Assembly (NCBI GenBank): GCA_020850455.1
Contig: JADZEQ010000002.1
Span: forward strand, 62,001 to 126,000
Reading direction: 5' to 3'
From: Sphingomonadaceae bacterium
GTDB taxonomy: Bacteria; Pseudomonadota; Alphaproteobacteria; Sphingomonadales; Sphingomonadaceae
DNA: 64,000 bases
The notes under the pieces are model-generated. The model saw nothing but the letters and a program-made list of their open reading frames with translations, was not told the DNA's origin and searched no databases. Numbering within the stretch: position 1 is the first letter of the stretch; each line of letters starts with the position of its first letter. Positions 18,559 to 26,604 of the stretch are shown here, one piece after another. The translations under genes were made by a program, and so were the position numbers.

Positions 18559-19349
18559 TATTGCGCGGTCCAGCCCCCATCCATCGACAGCATCGACCCG
18601 GTGATTGCGCGTGCGCCATCGCTGACCAGATAGAGCATCAGGCTCGCCAGTTGCTCCACCTCGACAAAGGCTTTCTGCGGCTGTTTGTCGAGCAGCACAT
18701 CCTGCACCACCTGATCATAGGTCATGCCGCGCGCCTTCATCGTATCGGGAATCTGGTTTTCGACCAGCGGTGTCCAGACATAGCCGGGGCAGATGCAGTT
18801 GACCGTAATGCCCTGGGTCGCCACCTCCAACGCCACCGTCTTGGTCAGCCCCGCGATGCCATGTTTGGCGGCATTATAGGCCGATTTATAGGGGCTGGCG
18901 ACCAACGAGTGCATCGACCCTGTATTGATAATCCGCCCCCAGCCCTTGGCCTTCATGCCGGGCAACGCCGCCTTGGTCGCGTGAAATGCCGATGAAAGGA
19001 TGATGGCGATCACCGCATCCCATTTGTCGTCGGGAAATTCGTCAATCGGCGCGACATGCTGAATACCGGCATTGTTGATGAGTATGTCCGGCGTGCCCAA
19101 ATGGGCGGTGCAATCGGCCACCATGTCGCGGATGTCGGCGGGGCGCGACATATCGGCCCCATGGTGGCGCGCCTTGCCCCCATTTTTGGCGGCAAGTGCC
19201 GACACCTCCGCCGCAATTGCCGCCGCATCGCCAAAACCGTTGATCATCACCGAAGCGCCCGCCGCTGCCAGCGCATGGGCAAAGCCCAAACCAATGCCGC
19301 TGGTCGATCCGGTAATAAGGGCGGTCTTGCCGCTGAGGCTCGCTGTCAT
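18558..19349 (-). CDS. bdhA: D-3-hydroxybutyrate dehydrogenase
   Basis: 263-residue SDR. The nucleotide motif is TGSTSGIGLG, the active site is Ser of NTGSMHSLVAS with YNAAK, and NNAGIQHVAPIDEFP plus LLDKQPQKAFVEVEQLA are characteristic of 3-hydroxybutyrate dehydrogenases. It interconverts 3-hydroxybutyrate and acetoacetate with NAD, used when PHB stores are consumed. AAAGGA precedes the ATG by seven bases. Confidence 0.93.
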   Translation of the reverse strand: MTASLSGKTALITGSTSGIGLGFAHALAAAGASVMINGFGDAAAIAAEVSALAAKNGGKARHHGADMSRPADIRDMVADCTAHLGTPDILINNAGIQHVAPIDEFPDDKWDAVIAIILSSAFHATKAALPGMKAKGWGRIINTGSMHSLVASPYKSAYNAAKHGIAGLTKTVALEVATQGITVNCICPGYVWTPLVENQIPDTMKARGMTYDQVVQDVLLDKQPQKAFVEVEQLASLMLYLVSDGARAITGSMLSMDGGWTAQ

Positions 19350-19490
19350 CGAACATTCCTTTCATTCTTTGTGCCGGACGCCCTGCCGCTTATCCGGGTG
19401 CGCCGTCAATCCCATCCCCCACCGCCAATGGTTTTTGCATTGCCCGCAATTTGGGTTATGGGTTGGCAACAAGCTTGGGGGATTTGGTGC

Positions 19491-20402
19491 ATGCGCCTCG
19501 ACGATTATGACGCCGGTGATGATATTCGCGATTTGGGTCGCGGCGGCGGCGGTGGTTTTGGCGGCGGCGGCTTGGGCCCGCTCCTCTCCATCCTCCCCAT
19601 GCTTTTTGGGCGGCGGCTCGGTTGCGGGGGCATTTTGCTCATCATGCTGCTGGCCTTTGTCCTCCTCAACAGCGGGATTTTGAACGTCGGCAATATACCG
19701 GGCGGCGTGACACCCCAGAATGAAGCTTCATCCGGCGCGAATGTCGCGTGTGACACCACCGAAGAACGCTTTGCCTGCAACGTCTTTGGCTCCACCCATC
19801 AGGTCTGGGGGGCATTGTTCCAAGCCGAAGGACAGCAATATCGTCGCCCCAGCCTCAATTTCTTTAGCCAGCAAAATCAATCAGGCTGCGGCGTCGCACA
19901 ATCGGCGATGGGGCCGTTTTATTGTCCGGCAGATCAGGGCGTCTACCTCGACACCGATTTTTTCCGCGAATTGACCCAGCGTTTCGGCGCAGCGGGCGAT
20001 GCGGCACAGGCCTATGTCGTCGCGCATGAGGTTGGCCACCATATCCAGACACTGACCGGCGTTTCGGACCAAGTGCGCCAGGCGCAAGCGCGCGGTGGTG
20101 AGGCAGAGGGCAATGCCATCCAAGTGCGGATGGAATTGCAGGCCGATTGTTATGCCGGTGTCTGGGCCAATCGGGCGCGTACGCGCGACGGGCAAAGCGT
20201 GATGGAAGCCGGCGATTTGGAGGAGGCTTTGCGCGCCGCCAACGCCATTGGCGATGACACGTTGATGCGTGGCGCAGGGCAAAGGCCGGTTCCCGAAAGC
20301 TTTACCCATGGCACCAGCGAACAGCGTATGCGCTGGCTGCAACGCGGGTATGAAAGCGGCAATCCGGCGCAGTGCGATACGTTCCGCGCAGCCAATTTAT
20401 AG
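19491..20402 (+). CDS. Neutral zinc metallopeptidase family membrane protein (YpfJ type)
   Basis: 303 residues. An N-terminal glycine-rich segment (residues about 15-32) and one membrane helix (about 42-62) precede the YpfJ peptidase domain, which carries AYVVAHEVGHHIQ (HExxH) and the downstream glutamate in MELQADCYAGVWAN. Four cysteines in the outer domain (VACDTTEERFACNVF; SGCGVAQ; FYCPAD) suggest disulfides and a periplasmic location. Substrate unknown. ATG 19491 was chosen because the family N-terminus MRLDDY begins there. Confidence 0.88.
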   Translation: MRLDDYDAGDDIRDLGRGGGGGFGGGGLGPLLSILPMLFGRRLGCGGILLIMLLAFVLLNSGILNVGNIPGGVTPQNEASSGANVACDTTEERFACNVFGSTHQVWGALFQAEGQQYRRPSLNFFSQQNQSGCGVAQSAMGPFYCPADQGVYLDTDFFRELTQRFGAAGDAAQAYVVAHEVGHHIQTLTGVSDQVRQAQARGGEAEGNAIQVRMELQADCYAGVWANRARTRDGQSVMEAGDLEEALRAANAIGDDTLMRGAGQRPVPESFTHGTSEQRMRWLQRGYESGNPAQCDTFRAANL

Positions 20403-20407
20403 GTTCG

Positions 20408-21367
20408 TTATAGCCGTTGTTCGGCGGCCACGCGCGCGAAATATTGGTGCATCGCCGCCGCACTATGCGCCGATAGTGCGACGTGAATGCGACGGCCATC
20501 GTGCGGATCCTCGGTCCGTTCCAATATGCCAGCCTCCGTCATCGTGCGGATCCAGCGCAGCGCGGTCGTCGCGGGCACTGCGGCTGCGATGCACAGGCTC
20601 GACACCGACACCCGCATATGTTCGAGCCGCGCCGCATATAGGTCGAGCAGCATATCCCATGCCGGATCGGCAAATAATTCGCCGACAAAATATTCATCGC
20701 GCAAGCGCCGTTCGCGGATGATCTGGCGGATTTGGTGTGGCGCAACCGGTGCGGGGGAATGTTGCGCGCCTGCTGTCCAATCGCGTGCAGGGCTGCGCAT
20801 CTGTCCCTCAATAAACGGGCTAGGTGGCGGCGGGGTCAGCGCGCCATCGCCGGTCAGCCGCGCGAGCATCCGGCTGATCCGTCCCACCTCCTCCTGCAAT
20901 AGCGTGATTTGTGCGTCCTGCGCTTCGCCCTCCCGCGTGTGGACTGTCCCGCCAACTTCGCGCAATTTGGCGGAGATAACGGCGGCGCATTGTGCCGCAT
21001 CCGGGTTGGATACCAAAATGGTCCTGTCGTCATCGAACAGCGCCACCGCGTCATCAATGGCCGTCAGCGGCACCGACAGGATTATCGGCAAAGCATCATC
21101 CCGCACCCGCTGCGCCACATGGCTGAGTTGAGCGGCATCATCCCCCGCAGCCCATTCGTGCCACAGCAACATCGCACCGGCCAAACCCCGCCCCCCGTCA
21201 TCCAGCCGCGCACGAACGATATCGACGTTGCAGACGGCCGCGGCGCGGGAAAGCGCCAGCGAAGGTGCATCCACACCCGACAACGCCATCTTGCGCAGCG
21301 GTGCAATATGGGGTGGTCCGCCCACCATATCGGAAGTCATATTAAAGGCGCTGCGGTCCCCGGACAT
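20408..21367 (-). CDS. MarR-like winged-helix protein with N-terminal receiver-like domain
   Basis: 319 residues. The C-terminal third is a winged helix (SSLCIAAAVPATTALRWIRT; TEAGILERTEDPHDGRRIHV), as in MarR-type regulators. Residues about 25-140 have alternating strands and helices (LPIILSVPLTAIDDAVALFD; RTILVSNPD) like a response-regulator receiver without a clear phosphorylated Asp. Between them lies a coiled helix (AQITLLQEEVGRISRMLARL) and a proline-rich linker. I do not recognise a named gene; it probably binds DNA. The AT-rich upstream region (21368-21541) holds several CGCCAT inverted repeats. Confidence 0.6.
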   Translation of the reverse strand: MSGDRSAFNMTSDMVGGPPHIAPLRKMALSGVDAPSLALSRAAAVCNVDIVRARLDDGGRGLAGAMLLWHEWAAGDDAAQLSHVAQRVRDDALPIILSVPLTAIDDAVALFDDDRTILVSNPDAAQCAAVISAKLREVGGTVHTREGEAQDAQITLLQEEVGRISRMLARLTGDGALTPPPPSPFIEGQMRSPARDWTAGAQHSPAPVAPHQIRQIIRERRLRDEYFVGELFADPAWDMLLDLYAARLEHMRVSVSSLCIAAAVPATTALRWIRTMTEAGILERTEDPHDGRRIHVALSAHSAAAMHQYFARVAAEQRL

Positions 21368-21541
21368 GGTCAGCCTCCCCCATTCGCGCCATCTTGGTGC
21401 GATGCTGGAAAACTAGGGGTAGATTGGTGTCAAAACAAAGACAATAGTCGCCAGTTTCGAACAAAATATCAGCGATTTACTGCGAAAATTGACAAAAGAT
21501 GCGCCATTTTGGACTATATTTTCGGGCAAATTGACGCACCA

Positions 21542-21958
21542 TTATGGCGTAGTTTGCGCCATTTCCATAATGATTGCCCATTCGCCCGCCGTTACCGGTG
21601 AAACCGACAGGCGCGACTGGCGGCGCATCGCCATTTCGACCAGCCGGTCATCCCCCTTTATCTGGGCGAGCGACACCGGCCGTTCCACCCGGCGCAGCGG
21701 CTTTACCTTGACCGCGACCCAGCGTGTCCCCTCCGGCTCGGTCGGGTCGGGGTGCGCGGGCGCGCTGATGGTCACAATACCGACAATTTCCTTGCCGATA
21801 TTGCTGTGATAGAAAAAGGCCTGATCGCCGACCTGCATGGTTTTGAGGTGGATGGCCGCGGCATGGTTGCGCACACCATCCCACGTCCCTTCACCCTCTT
21901 GCACCAAATCATCCCAGCTATAGGCGTCGGGTTCCGATTTCATCAGCCAATAGGCCAT
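21542..21958 (-). CDS. EVE domain protein
   Basis: 138-residue stand-alone EVE (PUA-like) domain, similar in length to bacterial homologues of thymocyte nuclear protein 1. The start MAYWLMKSEPDAYSWDDL and the segments GTWDGVRNHAA, GDQAFFYHS and IVGIVTIS are typical. EVE domains bind modified DNA or RNA bases; the stand-alone bacterial role is unknown. It follows the fasciclin lipoprotein by three bases on the same strand. An inverted repeat ATGGCG-N7-CGCCAT spans its last codons. Confidence 0.88.
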   Translation of the reverse strand: MAYWLMKSEPDAYSWDDLVQEGEGTWDGVRNHAAAIHLKTMQVGDQAFFYHSNIGKEIVGIVTISAPAHPDPTEPEGTRWVAVKVKPLRRVERPVSLAQIKGDDRLVEMAMRRQSRLSVSPVTAGEWAIIMEMAQTTP

Positions 21959-21961
21959 GGG

Positions 21962-22558
21962 TCAATTTCCTTGGTTGGGGGCAATATTGGCCGGCGGGGT
22001 CGCGGGAAAGCGGTCCAATATATAAATGGCGCCATTGGCGGTGGCGAGTTCGGCGCTGCCCATCGACGCGTTGCCGCCGGTGGTCGTGACCATAAAAATG
22101 CCATTGTCGATGGAAAAATTCAGCGGCGTTCCGGCCATGCTGGTCGCGGTAAAACTGCCGCCGCCTGCCAGAATGCGGGTGCGCAATTCCTCCGCCCGGA
22201 TCGTCGTCGGCAGCATCCATGCGCGCATCTGCCGTGCGGTCGTCGCGCCATCCTGCGCCAAAATGGCAGCGCGCGCCGCGGCATCCCATTGGGCGAAGGC
22301 GCTGTCGCGCGGGACAAGCAAAGTGAGGTGCGATGCCGGATTGCCGAGCATCGGCATCAACCCTGCGCGGTCCAACAATGTCCGGCCCGTCGAAAATTCC
22401 GGCAAGCGGCGCATGGCCGCGGCAAGGCTCGCCGGTTCGACGGACCGCGTCGGGTCATTGGCACCGCTGCGTTCACCCCCGCCCGGTGCATCGCCGCTGC
22501 ACCCACCAAGCCCGGCCAATAGGCATAGGGCGATGAGGGTGGGGGCGCGGCGCATCAT
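21962..22558 (-). CDS. Fasciclin domain lipoprotein
   Basis: 198 residues. The signal sequence ends in a lipobox (LLAGLGGC), so it is probably a lipoprotein. Residues about 45-195 form one FAS1 domain: LLDRAGLMPML, SHLTLLVPRDSAFAQW, the internal H-box-like region and ANGAIYILDRFP at the end. FAS1 domains mediate adhesion or bind small ligands. It probably shares a transcript with the EVE gene three bases away. Confidence 0.8.
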   Translation of the reverse strand: MMRRAPTLIALCLLAGLGGCSGDAPGGGERSGANDPTRSVEPASLAAAMRRLPEFSTGRTLLDRAGLMPMLGNPASHLTLLVPRDSAFAQWDAAARAAILAQDGATTARQMRAWMLPTTIRAEELRTRILAGGGSFTATSMAGTPLNFSIDNGIFMVTTTGGNASMGSAELATANGAIYILDRFPATPPANIAPNQGN

Positions 22559-22634
22559 GGCGCTTTCCCCTATGCCTTTTGCGCGGCAAATACTATGGGG
22601 GAAGTTTGGGGGTAATGAAGGGAAATTGGCTTCC

Positions 22635-23567
22635 ATGACCAACGCCGTTCCGGTTATTTCGATCCGCGATCGTGGCCCTGCCGAGTTCGCGCAGGATTTT
22701 GGCGATAGTTTCGCGCGCTATGGTTTTGCGCTGATTACCGACCATGACATTGATGCCGATTTAATTGCTCGGGCGTGGGAATATAGCGCGCAATTTTTCG
22801 CAATGGATGAAGCATATAAGCGCCGCTTTCACCGCCCCGAATTATCGGGCGCGCGCGGTTACACCCCCTTTGGCACCGAAATTGCCAAGGGCGCAAAACA
22901 CGTCGACCTCAAGGAATTTTGGCACATCGGGCGTGACCTGCCGCCGGGACACCCGCTCCTTGCGCAGCAGCCCAATAATATGTGGCCCGACCAGCCAGCC
23001 GATTTCAAGGCTGTCTACGCCCGCATGTTTGCCGAACTAGACCGGGTGGGCGGGTTATTGCTGTCGGCGCTTGGCCATTATCTGGGGCTGGGCGGCGATT
23101 GGTTTGCCCCGACGATAGAGGATGGGAATAGCGTACTACGCCTGCTCCATTACCCGCCGGTTGCTGGGTCGCCCGATGGCATCCGCGCCGAAGCGCATGA
23201 GGATATAAATACCATCACCCTGCTGCTCGGCGCGGAGGAGGCGGGGCTAGAAATCCTCGACCGCGATGGGCAATGGCTGCCGGTCGCCCCGCCGCCCGGT
23301 GCCATCAGCGTCAACGTCGGCGATATGTTGCAGCGACTGACCAACCACCGCCTGCCCTCCACCACCCACCGGGTGCGCAACCCCAGCAGCGAACGGGCGG
23401 GCATTTCACGTTATTCCATGCCCTATTTCCTGCATTTCCGTTCCGATTTTCTGATTGAAACCCTGCCCGGCTGCATCGATGCCGCCCACCCCAATCGTTA
23501 TCCTGAGCCCATCACCGCCGATGACTATTTGCAGGAACGTCTGCGCGAAATCGGGCTGAAGAAATAG
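22635..23567 (+). CDS. Isopenicillin N synthase-like 2-oxoglutarate/Fe(II) oxygenase
   Basis: 310-residue oxygenase with the DIOX_N part (VPVISIRDRG; FARYGFALITDHDI) and the catalytic jelly roll. Iron ligands are His and Asp of AHEDINTITLLL and His of LPSTTHRVRNP; the co-substrate arginine-serine pair is RYS. Homologues are widespread in alphaproteobacteria without a known substrate. It is not a beta-lactam pathway gene in this context. GGGAAATT lies before the chosen ATG. Confidence 0.85.
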   Translation: MTNAVPVISIRDRGPAEFAQDFGDSFARYGFALITDHDIDADLIARAWEYSAQFFAMDEAYKRRFHRPELSGARGYTPFGTEIAKGAKHVDLKEFWHIGRDLPPGHPLLAQQPNNMWPDQPADFKAVYARMFAELDRVGGLLLSALGHYLGLGGDWFAPTIEDGNSVLRLLHYPPVAGSPDGIRAEAHEDINTITLLLGAEEAGLEILDRDGQWLPVAPPPGAISVNVGDMLQRLTNHRLPSTTHRVRNPSSERAGISRYSMPYFLHFRSDFLIETLPGCIDAAHPNRYPEPITADDYLQERLREIGLKK

Positions 23568-23569
23568 GA

Positions 23570-24364
23570 TCAAAGAAAGGCAAAATCGCGCGGCCAGCCT
23601 GCCAGATTCGCGCCGCCATCAACGCAGATGGTCTGCCCGGTGATGGCATCGGCGCGGAGCAGAAACAGCACCGCATCGGCAATATCCTGCGGGCTGGCCA
23701 GCCGTTCGAGCGGCATTGCCGCCGCCATCCGTTCCATTTGCCCCGGCGCATAATCGGGGGCAGGCAGCGTCAGTCCCGGCGCGACGCCATTGACCCGCGC
23801 ATAAGGTGCAAGCGCGCGTGCCTGTGTCCGCAGCGCCTGCCACAGCGCCTGTTTCGCCATAGTATAGGCGGCTTGGTCGGTCACCGGCTGGAATACCCGT
23901 TGGTCGAGGATATGGATGATGCTGGCGCGCGTCGCACCATCACCAGCCGCGCGGACATCGCCATCGGCGCGGACATCGCGCGCCGCCATCGCCACATGCT
24001 GCGTCAAGCGAACCGGCGCGATCATATTGACGCGCAGATGGTCGTGGAGCGCATCCTCGTCCATCGCCCAGCCATCACCATTGCCGAACATCGCGGCATT
24101 ATTGACCAGCGCCAGCGGCGCACGTCCTGCCAGCGCCACCACATCATCAAACAGGCGATCGGCCGCGCCGCGCTGCGACAGGTCAGCGGTGGTCAGGAAA
24201 ATCTCTGCACCCGCCGCATCCGCCGCCGCGCGCACATCATCATCCGGCTGCCCGCCATGCCCCGAATGGAGCACAAGGTCATAACCCGCCCCCGCCAGTG
24301 TCGCGCCAATCGCCGCACCAATGCGGTGCAACCCACCGGTGATCAGCGCCAATGGCCGTGTCAT
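23570..24364 (-). CDS. Pteridine reductase-like SDR (FolM-like)
   Basis: 264-residue SDR. Its nucleotide-binding loop is TGGLHRIG, with Arg in place of the first Gly of the usual TGxxxGIG, a mark of pteridine reductases (PTR1/FolM). The expected active-site Tyr-x3-Lys is YTMAK. It overlaps folB by four bases, so it likely reduces dihydromonapterin or dihydrofolate in the same pathway; this is inferred from motif and neighbour. The serine of the usual triad lies in SIIHILDQRV as Asp, as in pteridine reductases. Confidence 0.78.
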   Translation of the reverse strand: MTRPLALITGGLHRIGAAIGATLAGAGYDLVLHSGHGGQPDDDVRAAADAAGAEIFLTTADLSQRGAADRLFDDVVALAGRAPLALVNNAAMFGNGDGWAMDEDALHDHLRVNMIAPVRLTQHVAMAARDVRADGDVRAAGDGATRASIIHILDQRVFQPVTDQAAYTMAKQALWQALRTQARALAPYARVNGVAPGLTLPAPDYAPGQMERMAAAMPLERLASPQDIADAVLFLLRADAITGQTICVDGGANLAGWPRDFAFL

Positions 24365-24741
24365 GGCCGCCGCCCACGGGTGAGGGTGATGCCAATGCTT
24401 TCCCCGCCCTCCGCAATCGCCAGCTTGACGATGCGCACGGTAACGCGGCGCACGCCGCGATCCTGTAATAAAATCGTGTCGATGATGTGGTCGGCCACCG
24501 CCTCTATCAAGGTAAAATGGACGCCGGGGGGCAAACCATCGCTCGCCGCATGTTTCAAATCCATATAGGATTTGGAGGCGCTGAGCGGGGTTTCGGGGGC
24601 ATAATGGTCGGCCACATCCAGTTCAGCGGTAACGCTGATCCTGAGTGGTTGCGGCAGGTGCGTTTCCTCTGAATATACGCCAGTTAGCACCGCGACCTCC
24701 AGATCATGGACTTCGAGCATCAGCGTATCGGCAGGGTTCAT
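24361..24741 (-). CDS. folB: Dihydroneopterin aldolase
   Basis: 126 residues with the FolB T-fold: LEVHDLEVAVLTGVYSEE, PQPLRISVTAELD, SYMDLKHA and the end IVKLAIAEGGESIGITLTRGR. It cleaves dihydroneopterin to 6-hydroxymethyldihydropterin for folate synthesis. The ATG at 24741 is set by the family N-terminus. The FolM-like SDR starts four bases before its stop (ATGA). Confidence 0.87.
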   Translation of the reverse strand: MNPADTLMLEVHDLEVAVLTGVYSEETHLPQPLRISVTAELDVADHYAPETPLSASKSYMDLKHAASDGLPPGVHFTLIEAVADHIIDTILLQDRGVRRVTVRIVKLAIAEGGESIGITLTRGRRP

Positions 24742-24786
24742 CGGCGCACCATATCCCACAGAAAATTGCGGTTGAGCGATTCGACA

Positions 24787-24806
24787 ATCGCCCCCCCCTT
24801 TCGTAA
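24787..24806 (+). promoter_or_regulatory. Repeated motif ATCG-C8-TTTCG-T-AA upstream of a GNAT gene
   Basis: Second copy of the motif found before infC and parC. It lies 30 bases before the TTG start and reads in the direction of the gene; the following bases (TTAACGGAGTGGACGATA) also resemble those before parC (CTAACGAACGGCGGACA). Confidence 0.45.
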
Positions 24807-24836
24807 AGGCGGCTCCCCTTAACGGAGTGGACGATA

Positions 24837-25352
24837 TTGGTCGAGTTGAAACCCCTGCACCGCGCCGCCGACGCGGCGGTTGAAAATCTGCTCGACCAAG
24901 CATTTGGCACCGACCGTTTTACCCGCACCGCCTATCGCGTCCGCGCGGGGCTACAGCCGCTCAGCAGCTATAGTTTCAGCGCATGGGACGGCGATGTGCT
25001 GGTTGGCGCGCTGCAAAGCTGGCCGGTCGCGTTGGCGGCGGATGATGGCAGTCGCCACCCGCTGATCATGGTCGGGCCGGTCGCGGTGTCGCCAACGCTG
25101 CAACGCGGCGGCATGGGCAAGCAGATGATGGCGCATTTGCTGACCATTGCCGAGGATGCGGCCGATTGCGCGCTGATGCTGGTGGGCGATGCCCCCTATT
25201 ACAGCCGGTTCTTCGGTTTTGACACGGCAGCAACCAGCGGCTGGCGGCTGCCCGGCCCCTTTGACCCGGCGCGGCTGCTCGCCCGGCCGATTGGTGGCCA
25301 CCTGCCCCCCGACCTGCCCGGCTTGATCGTCGGCGATCCACAAAGGCGGTAA
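24837..25352 (+). CDS. GNAT family N-acetyltransferase
   Basis: 171-residue GNAT protein: VGPVAVSPTLQRGGMGKQMM is the acetyl-CoA binding A motif (Q/R-x-x-G-x-G), and GDAPYYSRFFGFDTA is the B-type end segment found in the YhbS-like subgroup. The only plausible start is TTG at 24837, with GGAG nine bases before; no ATG occurs until the middle of the domain. The acceptor substrate is unknown. Confidence 0.82.
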   Translation: MVELKPLHRAADAAVENLLDQAFGTDRFTRTAYRVRAGLQPLSSYSFSAWDGDVLVGALQSWPVALAADDGSRHPLIMVGPVAVSPTLQRGGMGKQMMAHLLTIAEDAADCALMLVGDAPYYSRFFGFDTAATSGWRLPGPFDPARLLARPIGGHLPPDLPGLIVGDPQRR

Positions 25353-25375
25353 CACACTTGCACACAGCCCAGCGC

Positions 25376-25963
25376 ATGGGCAGTGTCGCTGCCATGGCGC
25401 GATTTGCCCCACCCCCGCCCGGTGATGGCGCGCTCGATGCCGTGCTCGCCTATATCGATGGCAATATAGCGCCACCGGTCGATAGCTGGCACCCGCAGCA
25501 TCGCGGGACGATCGACATTTCCATCCGCGCCGACGGCAGTTGGTGGCATGAGGGGGGGGAGATAAAGCGCCCCGCCATGACACGCCTGTTTTCCCGTATC
25601 CTGCGGCGCGAAGCCGACGGTAGCCACGTTCTTGTCACCCCGGCCGAATTGCTGCGCATAGAGGTGGAGGATGCAGCATTTACGGCGGTCGAAATGCGCG
25701 CCGAACTGTGGGACGGTGAGCAATTATTGCTGTTCCGCCTGTCCAACGGTGAAAATATCCTCGCCGATGCGGACCACCCAATATATTGGCGCGGTGGTGA
25801 CGCGGGCGCGCGCCCCTATATCCGCGTACGCGGCGATGCTGCCCGACCGCTGGAGGCGCGGCTGACCCGTTCTTGCTATTATGCGCTGGCCGAACGTGCA
25901 GATGATGCAGGGGTGGTTTGGAGCGCGGGGCAGCAATTTTCATTATTGGAGACGGCAAGATGA
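25376..25963 (+). CDS. DUF1285 domain protein
   Basis: 195-residue conserved alphaproteobacterial protein with DUF1285 features: DISIRADGSWWHEGGEIKRP, RLFSRILRRE, GENILADADHPI and a C-terminal YYALAER. The two-lobed beta fold has no known reaction. It leads an operon with Nudix hydrolase and CCA transferase genes, each overlapping by four bases. A TTG at 25358 or ATG 25394 are alternative starts; the choice is uncertain. Confidence 0.82.
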   Translation: MGSVAAMARFAPPPPGDGALDAVLAYIDGNIAPPVDSWHPQHRGTIDISIRADGSWWHEGGEIKRPAMTRLFSRILRREADGSHVLVTPAELLRIEVEDAAFTAVEMRAELWDGEQLLLFRLSNGENILADADHPIYWRGGDAGARPYIRVRGDAARPLEARLTRSCYYALAERADDAGVVWSAGQQFSLLETAR

Positions 25964-26604
25964 GCCAGCCGGACGCACTCCACAATGAATTGCTGCGCCG
26001 CTTTGCCGATGCGCCACCGCTTGGCGAATTAATGGCGACGGAAGCCCCCGACCTGCCGCTCCCCAATGATCCACGCGCCGCCGCCGTGCTCGTCGCCTTT
26101 GTCGCGCGCGAACGCCCGACCTTGTTGTTGACGCGGCGGCAAGCGCATCTGCGCCAACATGCGGGACAAGTCGCCTTTTTGGGCGGGGGCAGCGATGGCG
26201 ATGAAGATGCCGCCGCAACCGCGCTGCGCGAAGCGTGGGAGGAGGCAGCCCTTCCCCCCGATGCGGTGCGCATCATTGGGCAGATGGCAGCATTTCGTAC
26301 CTTCACCGGCTATGCCATCACCCCCGTTCTGGCGACCATCCCGCCTGACCTGCCGCTGGTACCCGACGCGACAGAGGTGGCGCGCCTGTTTGAAGCGCCG
26401 TGCGACATTTTGTTCGACCCTGCGCAGCGCACGCTGACGCGCGTCGAATGGCAAGGCGCGATGCGCCAATATTGGGAAAGCCACGTCGATGGCGAACGTG
26501 TGTGGGGGATTACCGCTGCACTGATCCGCGCCATTGGTGTCGCGCTGGCGCTGGAGGGGGATCCTCAGGCACTGAATGGCATGGGCATAAGGCGGTGCGC
26601 ATGA
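25960..26604 (+). CDS. CoA pyrophosphatase-type Nudix hydrolase
   Basis: 214 residues. The Nudix box reads GGGSDGDEDAAATALREAWEEAAL: the E-x7-REUxEE core is intact while the final Gly of the consensus is Ala. RQAHLRQHAGQVAFLGGG before it matches the UPF0035/CoAse signature upstream of the box. It likely cleaves CoA or related nucleotides to control levels. Start and stop each overlap the neighbours by four bases. Confidence 0.85.
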   Translation: MSQPDALHNELLRRFADAPPLGELMATEAPDLPLPNDPRAAAVLVAFVARERPTLLLTRRQAHLRQHAGQVAFLGGGSDGDEDAAATALREAWEEAALPPDAVRIIGQMAAFRTFTGYAITPVLATIPPDLPLVPDATEVARLFEAPCDILFDPAQRTLTRVEWQGAMRQYWESHVDGERVWGITAALIRAIGVALALEGDPQALNGMGIRRCA

